From Ferrimicrobium acidiphilum DSM 19497 (GTDB lineage: Bacteria > Actinomycetota > Acidimicrobiia > Acidimicrobiales > Acidimicrobiaceae): a stretch of 64,000 bases of DNA. The stretch is taken from contig NZ_JXUW01000003.1 in the NCBI RefSeq assembly GCF_000949255.1, positions 111,874 through 175,873 on the forward strand, read 5' to 3'. A program made the translations under genes and the position numbers. Numbering within the stretch: position 1 is the first letter of the stretch; each line of letters begins with the position of its first letter. Below the pieces are notes generated by a model. The model did no database searches, was not told the DNA's origin, and saw only the letters and a program-made list of their open reading frames with translations. This document shows, piece after piece, positions 26,178 to 33,991 of this stretch.

Positions 26178-26612
26178 TTAGAGCGTGCGCACTGACCTCG
26201 ATAGACTCGACCGGTACATAAACGGTATGAACCCAGCTCCAATCAGGATGTGCATTATTATGAGGCCAATCATGGCAGTGGTGGACGTTGTGGCTGTCAG
26301 CGGAAGGGCAAGCGATGCCACCACCACTCCAACGGCGACCACCGTCCAAAGGATGGTCGCACGAGGTAGCCTTCGCTCCGCGATGGAGAGCAGCGCCCAT
26401 CCAAGAAGTGAAACTGCTAGGCTCACGCCGATGATTTGGGCGAGCCCCAAAGTGGTTGCGGCTCCAGTTCCAAATCGAATTCCAAGATGGATCCCGAGTA
26501 CGTGAACCTCTACAACCCACGCGACAACTGCGGCCACAACCGCATTATGAACGGCAAAGATCCTCATCTTTACGGGACTGCTTAACTGCTCGTGATTCGC
26601 CACTATCGTCAT
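26178..26612 (-). CDS. DUF6069-type four-helix membrane protein
   Basis: 144 residues with four hydrophobic helices (about 20-40, 52-74, 84-105 and 112-132), matching the small membrane DUF6069 family in layout (AQIIGVSLAVSLLGWALLSI, then ATILWTVVAVGVVVASLALP). Function unknown. It is divergent from the histidine kinase gene across about 200 bp containing a long hairpin, so it may be a target of that two-component system. Confidence 0.65.
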   Translation of the reverse strand: MTIVANHEQLSSPVKMRIFAVHNAVVAAVVAWVVEVHVLGIHLGIRFGTGAATTLGLAQIIGVSLAVSLLGWALLSIAERRLPRATILWTVVAVGVVVASLALPLTATTSTTAMIGLIIMHILIGAGFIPFMYRSSLSRSVRTL

Positions 26613-26728
26613 TTATTTCCCCTCCTTCGGGTTTATGCCATGCCCACTGCATTGCTGTTGATTAACCTATTGAGAAGAGATCTCATCGGTCATGACCCAC
26701 AGGGAGCGATCCTTCTACCTCCATCTGG

Positions 26729-26764
26729 GCTCCCCGCTACTCCTCTCGGAGTAGAAGAGGGAGC
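26729..26764. promoter_or_regulatory. Long inverted repeat upstream of the histidine kinase gene
   Basis: GCTCCC...CTACTCC-TCTC-GGAGTAG...GGGAGC: a perfect 7-bp inner stem (26737-26743 with 26748-26754) and a 6-bp outer stem (26729-26734 with 26759-26764). No T-run follows, so an operator for the divergent DUF6069/kinase genes, or an RNA structure, is more likely than a terminator. Confidence 0.45.
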
Positions 26765-26814
26765 ACCTTCAGCAGCATGAGCTGTCTGAATTGGCGCCCT
26801 AGGCTGGATGGTTA

Positions 26815-28077
26815 ATGAATGTTTTGTTGAAACTCCGACAGTCGCGATTCTGGTCGGTCCCAATTGGCACCGGGATAGTCGCAATCCTTGCAGTTGTCGG
26901 CGCCTGGGTCGAGGCCCATCCTCAGAACCATTACTCAGGGCTCCATCTCATCTCCCAGCCTCCGCTTATCGCGTTCATGATTCCGTTAGCAGCAGCGATA
27001 GCCCTTCTCTTTGTCCGTAAGCACCCAGTGGCGGTGTTTCTCTTCACCGTCATTGCTGCGATCGCATGGTCGGCTCTTGGTCAGTTGAACGGGGCGACAC
27101 TTGTTCCAATACTTGTGGCAGGCTTCTGGATGGCCCAGGAGGATAGCTGGCGGAAGACGGCTCTAGTTGGACTGGCCGCCACCATCGTGCTCTGGTTCGC
27201 AAATGGCGCATTTGGGCCATTTGGGTTCATTGGCGGTCCTGGCCTCACCATGTGGCCGGAGATGATCGCAGCCCTCGCCCTTGGCGGAGTCGCCTCGGCT
27301 CGACGCCTTTGGCGGGAGGAGGCGCAAGCGCGCCAACGTGACGTTGAACGAGCTCGCGAGGAAGAGATCCATCTGATTATCAACCAAGAGCGGATGCGAA
27401 TCGCTCGAGAACTACATGACGTCGTAGCCCACACGATGGCCATGATTAACATCCAAGCCAGCGCTGCTCAGCTACTTATCGACACTGATCCCAGTCGCGC
27501 CTCGACAGCTATCGTTGAGATTCGTTCGGCTAGTAAATCAGGGCTTAAGGAGTTGAGGTCAATCCTGGCGATTATGCGACCGCCGGAACGGGACGAGGCT
27601 CACGGCGAAGTTGTCCCAGATTTGCCTGCGATTCAAAGGCTCATAGCTGACTGGAGTCAAGCTGGCGTGTCTACCACACTTGTCATTAGTGGTGAACCTG
27701 GCGAGCTTCCCACCGAGGTTGTACTGGCGAGCTTCCGCATTATCCAGGAGGCTCTCACCAATGTGGCACGACATGCGAAGAACCCGACTACTCAGGTAAC
27801 GCTTGCGTACACCCCGACTTCGTTGACGATCGAGGTGACAAACACTACCAGTAGCCCAGTCTCTGACTTTCAAGAAGGAGCAGGGTCGGGTCTGATCGGC
27901 ATGCAAGAACGAGTGCGATCACTCTCAGGTTCCTTCACCGCTGGCCCTCTCGGTGATGACGGCTTTCAAATACGAGTGGTCCTACAACTCAAAGAAGGAG
28001 CGAGCCTGGAGGACATGACAGCCTCTGGGCTCAGCAACACATCACAATCTGGTGTCAACCACTCTGATGGTCGCTGA
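26815..28077 (+). CDS. Sensor histidine kinase, NarL-partner (HisKA_3) type
   Basis: 420 residues. The N-terminal part has about five to six membrane helices (to residue 165), then a short coiled coil, the dimerisation/phosphoacceptor box RIARELHDVVAHTMAMINIQ with His201, and a HATPase_c domain (N-box IIQEALTNVARHA, G-box GAGSGLIGMQERV). The last 30 residues are a hydrophilic tail. Without an extracellular sensing domain it probably senses a membrane or lipid-linked signal. It overlaps the response regulator gene by one base (TGATG), a standard pair. Confidence 0.92.
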   Translation: MNVLLKLRQSRFWSVPIGTGIVAILAVVGAWVEAHPQNHYSGLHLISQPPLIAFMIPLAAAIALLFVRKHPVAVFLFTVIAAIAWSALGQLNGATLVPILVAGFWMAQEDSWRKTALVGLAATIVLWFANGAFGPFGFIGGPGLTMWPEMIAALALGGVASARRLWREEAQARQRDVERAREEEIHLIINQERMRIARELHDVVAHTMAMINIQASAAQLLIDTDPSRASTAIVEIRSASKSGLKELRSILAIMRPPERDEAHGEVVPDLPAIQRLIADWSQAGVSTTLVISGEPGELPTEVVLASFRIIQEALTNVARHAKNPTTQVTLAYTPTSLTIEVTNTTSSPVSDFQEGAGSGLIGMQERVRSLSGSFTAGPLGDDGFQIRVVLQLKEGASLEDMTASGLSNTSQSGVNHSDGR

Positions 28078-28742
28078 TGATCCGTCTAATGCTCGTCGAC
28101 GACCAGGCGCTGATTCGGGTTGGGTTGAGAGTGCTACTAGAGTCAGCTGACGATATTGAGGTGGTTGCCGAGGCGGCTGATGGCAAAGCCGCGATGGAGC
28201 TGTTGCACGTACAACCCGTTGACGTCGTCTTGATGGATATTCGAATGCCTATCCTGGATGGACTGGCAGCGACCAAGATTATCGCGGCCGATCCCGATCT
28301 CACTGAGACGCGCATCATCATGCTCACCACCTTCGCAGAGGACGAGTACATACTTGAGGCCATTAGGAATGGCGCTAGTGGCTTTCTCGTCAAAGAAAGT
28401 GAACCGTCCGAACTGGTTAATGCGGTACGAGTTGTCTATCGAGGTGAAGCACTGCTATCTCCGAGTGTAACTAGATCACTAATCGCCAACATTGCGAGGA
28501 GGAGTACCCCGGTACCGACGAACCAATCTGCGCTCGATATCTTGAGCGATCGAGAGCGAGAGGTGCTCGTACTCGTTGGATCTGGTCTCAGCAACACTGC
28601 GATTGCCGAGAAGATCTACCTCAGCCCATTGACGGTTAAGACCCATGTCAGCCACATCATGTCGAAGCTTGAGGTGCGCGATCGTGCTCAACTTGTGGTT
28701 ATCGCCTATGAGACTGGCCTGATCCGTCCCTCTCTGTCATGA
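28077..28742 (+). CDS. NarL/LuxR-family response regulator
   Basis: 221 residues: a receiver domain with the acidic pair at Asp8/Asp9, phosphoacceptor Asp54 in VVLMDIRMP and a conserved lysine in GFLVKES, then a LuxR-type HTH, ILSDREREVLVLVGSGLSNT and AIAEKIYLSPLTVKTHVSHI. Cognate partner of the upstream kinase. Its stop is about 100 bp from the convergent crtZ. Targets are unknown; the neighbouring DUF6069 and carotenoid genes are candidates by position only. Confidence 0.93.
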   Translation: MIRLMLVDDQALIRVGLRVLLESADDIEVVAEAADGKAAMELLHVQPVDVVLMDIRMPILDGLAATKIIAADPDLTETRIIMLTTFAEDEYILEAIRNGASGFLVKESEPSELVNAVRVVYRGEALLSPSVTRSLIANIARRSTPVPTNQSALDILSDREREVLVLVGSGLSNTAIAEKIYLSPLTVKTHVSHIMSKLEVRDRAQLVVIAYETGLIRPSLS

Positions 28743-28843
28743 CGAAGGCACAACAAAGCCTCAGACAACCCTTCGTTCACCGGGGAGGAGTCGGTCCGAT
28801 TGGAGCTGATCTAGTCGCCGTGGACTCAGCCTTGGCTGACCGA

Positions 28844-29314
28844 CTACGACTTTATCGAACTCGGATTCCAGTTCTGGACGACCTCGAGCTGCATCATGGG
28901 TCTGAGTCGAGCTGGTATCACTGGGGCAAGCATACCGTAGGGCTCTTCGTTATAGAGATGGTGGAGGGCATGGCAACGTTTTAGGTACTCAAGATAGCGC
29001 ACTTTGGGTATCGCGCCGAGGCGTTGGTGAATGTAGAAGTCATGCACGAAGCTATAGGCGGCACCGTACAGCGTGATGCCGATAGCGATCGGTAGCAGGA
29101 TCGGATGATGTGAGGTAGCTTGCCAAAAGAGGATGATGGTGGGTAAGGCAAACCCGATGGGGAACAGGTCGTTGGCTTCAAACCGAGTCTCTCGAGGAAG
29201 GTGATGCGAGGCGTGGAGAACCCAGCCTACGCCGTGCATGATCGCCCGGTGAGCAAGATACGCTACTGGTTCCATGACGATAAAGGTGGCGATGATAATC
29301 GCGACAAAGGTCAT
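28844..29314 (-). CDS. crtZ: Beta-carotene hydroxylase (CrtZ-type)
   Basis: 156 residues, a membrane di-iron hydroxylase of the fatty-acid hydroxylase superfamily. Histidine boxes: H22-x4-H27 (HRAIMH), H34-x2-H37-H38 (HASHH), H91-x4-H96 (HDFYIHQR) and H115-x2-H118-H119 (HALHHLY), the full CrtZ pattern. It adds the 3-hydroxyls to beta-carotene rings, giving zeaxanthin-type xanthophylls. ATG 29314 follows AAGGAGAG. It is downstream of crtYc-crtYd on the same strand, 143 bp away, probably one transcript. Confidence 0.85.
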   Translation of the reverse strand: MTFVAIIIATFIVMEPVAYLAHRAIMHGVGWVLHASHHLPRETRFEANDLFPIGFALPTIILFWQATSHHPILLPIAIGITLYGAAYSFVHDFYIHQRLGAIPKVRYLEYLKRCHALHHLYNEEPYGMLAPVIPARLRPMMQLEVVQNWNPSSIKS

Positions 29315-29456
29315 TCAGCTCTCCTTGTGTCTCTCTCATTCTAACCCTGGAGTCGGGTTAATTATTCTCGGGTGTTATGGATGAGTTGGTTGTTGAGATG
29401 CCAATTACTGCAATCCTAGGTGCGGACGCGGCCGTGAATTCAGGCTTTGTGCCTGC

Positions 29457-29789
29457 TTAGCCTGCGCTGTCCTTGCTGACGGAGTGGCTCTTGGGTGCCA
29501 GGCGAAGCCACAACGTGATCGTGAGAAGCGTGAGTGCAAACCCATAGGCGAAGTCTTCGATCGGAATCGAGAAAGGGAATCGAATCTTGGAGAACTGGTG
29601 AGGATTGTAGATGACGATGGGGCTCGACAGCTTGGTGAGCCAGCCATCCACAGGAATTTGGAAGAGTGCCACGATGATCCAGGTAATCCAGAAGTTGAGA
29701 GTTCTAATCGCACCCGACCTGGTGATCAAGAGGTCGATGATAACGGTGACGATGACTGCCGCTAGCGCCTCTGCTGTATAGATGCCCAT
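29457..29789 (-). CDS. crtYd: Lycopene cyclase, second subunit (CrtYd-like)
   Basis: 110 residues, three membrane helices, with the lycopene-cyclase-domain signature PIED (76-79) in SIPIEDFAYGFAL. In actinobacteria the beta- or epsilon-cyclase is a heterodimer of two such half-proteins. The ATG shares one base with the crtYc stop. Ring type (beta or epsilon) is not fixed by sequence; the following crtZ suggests beta rings. Confidence 0.82.
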   Translation of the reverse strand: MGIYTAEALAAVIVTVIIDLLITRSGAIRTLNFWITWIIVALFQIPVDGWLTKLSSPIVIYNPHQFSKIRFPFSIPIEDFAYGFALTLLTITLWLRLAPKSHSVSKDSAG

Positions 29790-30124
29790 CAGCCTCTCCG
29801 TTGCTTTAGCCGCGCGACGATCTGCTGGCGGTGGCGAACTGTTTCAAAGGTCAATAGGGCACAGATGGGTATCACGATAAAGAACGCAACCTCTTCGATG
29901 GGCAGAACACCGGCTAGCCTGATTCCGGTGGTAAATTGGCTCGCGTAGGTCCATAGCCGTTGGTGGATTGAGAACGCGTCAAAGAGCGAGAAGGTGATTG
30001 CGACGATTGCTATTGTCGGCGCGAGTCTTCGAGGCTGACGCCAAACCCGTGCACCAAGCAACTCAAGTGGGAGGGTGACCATGAGGCAGAGGGCCATCAA
30101 TATAAGGTACTGGAGATGAGCCAT
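29789..30124 (-). CDS. crtYc: Lycopene cyclase, first subunit (CrtYc-like)
   Basis: 111 residues with three membrane segments and the motif PIEEVAFF (from Pro75), the counterpart of PIED in the partner subunit. It contains LWTYASQFTTGIRLAG, typical of lycopene cyclase domains. First gene of the minus-strand crtYc-crtYd-crtZ group and divergent from dxs across 186 bp. The two halves are needed together to cyclise lycopene ends. Confidence 0.82.
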   Translation of the reverse strand: MAHLQYLILMALCLMVTLPLELLGARVWRQPRRLAPTIAIVAITFSLFDAFSIHQRLWTYASQFTTGIRLAGVLPIEEVAFFIVIPICALLTFETVRHRQQIVARLKQRRG

Positions 30125-30310
30125 CGCTCTGATAGCCTAACGCGTCCAGTGGCTAACTCTGGGCCTGCCGGCGCCTGGTTGAGCGCCGCTCCACGCCCTG
30201 GGCGGAATCCTGAAACCGGGCTAGTTGGCGTTCTATGAGGACGCCCGCCGTAGTAGTATTTTGTAGTAGTCCTTTGCAGCGTCGCAGGACGGATAGAGTC
30301 GGTAGGTCAT

Positions 30311-32212
30311 ATGGAATTAGAGAACGTTAAGGGTCCGAGTGACCTCGCGGAGTTGAGCATTGCCGAGCTTGAGGATCTCGCGAGCCAGCTTCGCCACAGA
30401 ATAGTGGGTACGGTCTCGAAAAATGGCGGGCATCTCGGCTCCAACCTTGGGTCGGTCGAGATCACATTGGCGCTCCACCGCAGTTTTGACTCTCCTCGTG
30501 ATGTGATTCTCTTCGACACTGGACATCAGGCCTACCCGCACAAGCTCCTCACTGGTAGAAATGCCGACTTTGATTCATTACGTCGACGCGGAGGAATTTC
30601 CGGTTATCCAAATAGGTCCGAGTCAGAGCACGATTGGATCGAGAATTCGCATGCCTCCACGGCTCTCAGCTACGCTTATGGCATGGCTGCGGCGTTTCAG
30701 CTCGGAGCCGATGATCCCGCCGCTCTGCCACTTCGGAGGGTAGTGGCGGTCGTTGGTGATGGTGCATTGACGGGAGGAATGGCGTACGAGGCGCTTAATA
30801 ATATAGGTCACCGTCGTCTGCCTATTATCATCATCTGGAACGACAATGGACGCTCCTACGCCCCCACGATCTCGAGACTCTCATCATCGTTGACAAAGCT
30901 TCGGCTGAACCCCTCCTATATTCAGGCTCGTAACCGTATTAAGCAGGTAATCACAGACCTGCCAAAGGTTGGGAATCGTGCAGTAAGTTCTCTTGCAAAC
31001 ATGACGTCTGCTTTGCGTGAAGCGATCGAACCCCGGGTGTTCTTCGAGGCGCTCGGGGTGCGCTACACCGGACCCATTGACGGTCACGATATCTCTGAGT
31101 TAGAGTACGCACTCGCCGGCGCCAAGGAGTGGAATGGACCGATAGTGATCCACGTGCTCACTCAGAAGGGCAAGGGCTATCCTCCTGCCGAAGATGATGA
31201 GTTGCAGTGTCTACATGATCTTAAGGTTCCACAGGTCTTTTCGGACGTTGAGGGTGGTCCACCCTTGTCTTACACCCAGACATTCTCAACTGAGCTCGTC
31301 CGAATCGGCCGCGAGAATCCATCAGTGGTAGTTTTGACGGCTGCTATGGGTGGCCCTACAGGGCTACTTCCTTTTGAAGAAGCGTTCCCTCATCGCTATT
31401 TTGATGTGGGAATCGCTGAACAACACGCGGTGACCTCGGCGGCTGGAATGGCGATGGCCGGCCTGCATCCCGTGGTTGCAATCTATTCAACCTTTATGTC
31501 GCGCGCCTTTGATCAGGTGAACCTCGACGTAGGGCTCCACAATCTCGGAGTTACCTTCGTCATGGATCGCGCCGGAATTACCGGTGATGATGGACCGAGC
31601 CATCACGGCATCCTGGACCTGGTGCAGATGCTCTCGGTCGCTAACATGACAGTTTTCGTACCCTCATCGGTAGAGGAGTTGCGCGTTCAACTCCGTTCAG
31701 CCATCGCGATCGAGGGCCCCTCCTCGCTCAGATTCTCCAAGACCCTTGCCCCTCGAATGGTGCGAGGTGGAGTTGGAGAAGGCATGCACGCTCGAGTGGT
31801 CCGTGAGGGCTCGAGCCGACAGGTGGTGGTTGGAATAGGGAAGATGCTGGTTCCAGCTCTTCTTGCCGCAGACCTGTTGGAGGCGGACGGATACGACTGC
31901 ACCGTGGTTGATCCGAGGGTTATCCGACCCTGTCCGCTCGAGTTGGTTGAGCGACTCGGAGCGGCAGTTCAAGTGATCACGGTGGAAGATGGTCTCATTC
32001 ATGGAGGCGCGGGTGAGTACCTTGCTCAGATCGTGCATGAGATCAACCCTCATGTGGCCTTTTGTCATCTTGGTGTGCCGAGCGAGTACCTACCACACGG
32101 GAATGCGGATGCGCTTCTTACCGAACTTGGACTTGATGGCTTGGGTATTGCTGGTTCTATTCGAGCCTTCCTTGCTCGAACAGAGGACCCGGTTCGTCGC
32201 ACTGGGCGTTAG
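30311..32212 (+). CDS. dxs: 1-deoxy-D-xylulose-5-phosphate synthase
   Basis: 633 residues. Thiamine-diphosphate enzyme joining pyruvate and glyceraldehyde-3-phosphate, the entry step of the DXP isoprenoid pathway. Seen: SKNGGHLGSNLGSVEITLAL, FDTGHQAYPHKLLTGR, the cofactor motif GDGALTGGMAYEALNN, the transketolase pyrimidine domain with FDVGIAEQHAVTSAAGMAMA, and RAGITGDDGPSHHG. Its placement against the carotenoid cyclase genes suggests a dedicated second copy boosting precursor supply. The 3' end overlaps the convergent YedK-like gene by 56 bp. Confidence 0.94.
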   Translation: MELENVKGPSDLAELSIAELEDLASQLRHRIVGTVSKNGGHLGSNLGSVEITLALHRSFDSPRDVILFDTGHQAYPHKLLTGRNADFDSLRRRGGISGYPNRSESEHDWIENSHASTALSYAYGMAAAFQLGADDPAALPLRRVVAVVGDGALTGGMAYEALNNIGHRRLPIIIIWNDNGRSYAPTISRLSSSLTKLRLNPSYIQARNRIKQVITDLPKVGNRAVSSLANMTSALREAIEPRVFFEALGVRYTGPIDGHDISELEYALAGAKEWNGPIVIHVLTQKGKGYPPAEDDELQCLHDLKVPQVFSDVEGGPPLSYTQTFSTELVRIGRENPSVVVLTAAMGGPTGLLPFEEAFPHRYFDVGIAEQHAVTSAAGMAMAGLHPVVAIYSTFMSRAFDQVNLDVGLHNLGVTFVMDRAGITGDDGPSHHGILDLVQMLSVANMTVFVPSSVEELRVQLRSAIAIEGPSSLRFSKTLAPRMVRGGVGEGMHARVVREGSSRQVVVGIGKMLVPALLAADLLEADGYDCTVVDPRVIRPCPLELVERLGAAVQVITVEDGLIHGGAGEYLAQIVHEINPHVAFCHLGVPSEYLPHGNADALLTELGLDGLGIAGSIRAFLARTEDPVRRTGR

Positions 32213-32777
32213 TCGCTGTTTTCAGCTGCCGATTTTTTCGCTCTGAGGTGGGCAAGGTAGTGGTGTCGAGGGCGATTGCGTCGTACTGGAGCACCCCATC
32301 TACAAGCCAGCTTAGGGCGTTCGATGGTCGAACCAGTGCCGGCATTCTGCCGTGGATAGGCGCTACGAACTCGTCTGCATCTCGAGTGAGGATCACGAAA
32401 GACTGCAGCGAGTAGTCGACTAACCCAGCGGCGAAGATCAACGGAGTTGTCGCCGATGGGCTAAAGAGGACGATGCCAGCCGGTCCGGACTCGTAGAATC
32501 CATTCATTGGCACCAGTGCCCGCCCTCGATCGAGAAGGCGTCTGAAGGTAGGACGTTCGTGCATACTCTCTGATCGTGCATTGATCAGCATGGGTCTACC
32601 CACGCGCCGGAAGCCAAATGATGCCTGAAAGATTCGTTCTCGGGAAAAAACGATGGCCTGATCGGTCGGTAGAACCGTCGGAGCCCGTGGGCTTGGCACA
32701 ACCATCGTCAAACCCAGTGTCAACAAAAGCTGATGGCACTCGGCTGGGCCGATATTTTGTTCGAATCGTGCGCACAT
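32157..32777 (-). CDS. YedK/HMCES-type SOS-response-associated protein
   Basis: 206 residues. Key residues of the HMCES/YedK family are present: catalytic Cys2 (MCARF), Asn66 in INARSES, Glu96 in MNGFYES, and His142 in PIHGRMP. The protein shields abasic sites in single-stranded DNA through a thiazolidine crosslink to Cys2. MCARF replaces the usual MCGRF and HGRMP the usual HDRMP, mild variations. Its C-terminal tail is read antisense to the end of dxs. No LexA box is evident upstream. Confidence 0.85.
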   Translation of the reverse strand: MCARFEQNIGPAECHQLLLTLGLTMVVPSPRAPTVLPTDQAIVFSRERIFQASFGFRRVGRPMLINARSESMHERPTFRRLLDRGRALVPMNGFYESGPAGIVLFSPSATTPLIFAAGLVDYSLQSFVILTRDADEFVAPIHGRMPALVRPSNALSWLVDGVLQYDAIALDTTTLPTSERKNRQLKTATNAQCDEPGPLFEQGRLE

Positions 32778-33068
32778 ACCCCCGCCCGTGTGAGTTCGAG
32801 TTCTAGCTTACTTGCTCGTCGAGAGGACTCTCGGAGGTGCAAGCTCACAAGGGTCGGCACCAGGGTTGTTGATCATCGTTACGCACGAGTCTTCACTCAA
32901 GTCCCGTCATCCTTGCAAAGCTATAGTTGGAGTACGCTATACGTTGCTACCATCGGTAATTTCTTTGCAAGTCACGTGCTTATTGTGGGTGGATAGTTGT
33001 TGGTCCCGCTTGGTGTGCTCAGGAGGTTCAGCCGATGGTCCCCCTTCGTTGCCTAGACTAATGCTGCT
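32778..33068. other. Divergent intergenic region
   Basis: Separates the YedK-like gene (minus) from the methyltransferase gene (plus). Several short frames occur but none has motifs. A T-rich patch and possible promoters are present, but nothing precise can be supported. Confidence 0.35.
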
Positions 33069-33791
33069 ATGAGTATCTTCGAGGACTTCACGGTTCGCAT
33101 TCAGCACTTTGTTTGGCAGCGTCGGGTGGAGTCGTGGGAACACGAAGCGTCGCCAAATCTTGGTAGGGTCATAGATGCAGTTGTCGACCAGGCCTCACCT
33201 ACTCTGGAGATGCGTGCTCTCGACCTTGGTTGTGGATCTGGACAGGTCAGCCTTGTACTCGCCCCTCAAGTCGCCGAGATGATAGGGGTAGACATCTCTG
33301 AGGGTATGGTCACACGCTTCTTGGCACGAGCGACCGAGGAAGGGTACACCAACGTGGAGGGTCGAGTCTCTCCTCTCGAGCGCCTAGAGGTTGATCCAGG
33401 GTCAATTGATTTGATCGTCTCGAATTACGTCTTCCATCATCTGAATGACGATGGCAAGGCTAGGGTAGTCAATCTCTGCTACTCATGGTTGAAACCAGGC
33501 GGTCGCTTGGTAATTGGAGACATGATGTTTGGCCGTGGTGGCACCGCAGAGGATCGTCAGGTTATCTTGGGTAAGGTAAGACTACTTGCAGCCAAGGGAG
33601 TCGGAGGTTACTGGCGAATCGCGAAGAATGCGTTTCGCTATCTGTTTAGAGTCCAAGAGAAACCGATAGCGAAGGAGCGCTGGATGCAGCTGTTTCTCGA
33701 TGCTGGATTCCACAATATCGAGGTGTTGACTGTTGTCGCTGAGGCCGGAGTGGTCGTTGGCGACAAACCTGGTGGGCAGGAGCCTCACTAG
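33069..33791 (+). CDS. Class I SAM-dependent methyltransferase
   Basis: 240 residues. Rossmann motif I is LDLGCGSGQVSL, followed by the acidic end of strand two in MIGVDISEGM, then DLIVSNYVFHHL (motif II) and LKPGGRLVIGDMM (motif III). The C-terminal 70 residues hold a basic segment WRIAKNAFRYLFRV and may cap the substrate pocket. The fold suits small-molecule or lipid substrates; the substrate is unknown. It precedes the metal-transporter leader by 2 bp of hairpin stem. Confidence 0.85.
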   Translation: MSIFEDFTVRIQHFVWQRRVESWEHEASPNLGRVIDAVVDQASPTLEMRALDLGCGSGQVSLVLAPQVAEMIGVDISEGMVTRFLARATEEGYTNVEGRVSPLERLEVDPGSIDLIVSNYVFHHLNDDGKARVVNLCYSWLKPGGRLVIGDMMFGRGGTAEDRQVILGKVRLLAAKGVGGYWRIAKNAFRYLFRVQEKPIAKERWMQLFLDAGFHNIEVLTVVAEAGVVVGDKPGGQEPH

Positions 33792-33793
33792 GC

Positions 33794-33945
33794 GTCGACT
33801 AGAGTAGTTGGCGGAATGCTTGCCAGCTAGACGACAACAAGCCTTTCAAGCACAGGCGCTTTGGAGAGGAGGTATTGGTGCGATCGGAACCCCCAAGTAC
33901 CACTCCTCATCTGTTAGCGGATCGCGCGTAGCGAGCCGCTTTTTC
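33794..33945 (+). promoter_or_regulatory. Structured leader with terminator before the Nramp-like gene
   Basis: The 200-bp gap before the transporter is unusually structured. 33794-33835 forms an imperfect hairpin (GTCG-a-CTAG...TTGGC with GCCAG-CTAG-a-CGAC). GAGGAGGTA (near 33868) can pair with TACCACTCCTC (near 33897). AGCGGATCGC-gcgta-GCGAGCCGCT followed by TTTTC (33916-33945) is a textbook intrinsic terminator, ending 46 bp before the GTG. The first hairpin could simply belong to the upstream gene. As a whole it resembles a riboswitch-plus-terminator arrangement, but I cannot match it to a known class such as M-box or yybP-ykoY. Confidence 0.45.
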
Positions 33946-33991
33946 TTCAGTTCCAAAGTCGCATCTCCCCTGGCAGAAGGAGGTCTCTGTT

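Noticed and set aside
28739..28984. Plus-strand 81-aa frame after the response regulator
   Set aside because: It is antisense to the histidine boxes of the CrtZ-like gene, which is far better supported.
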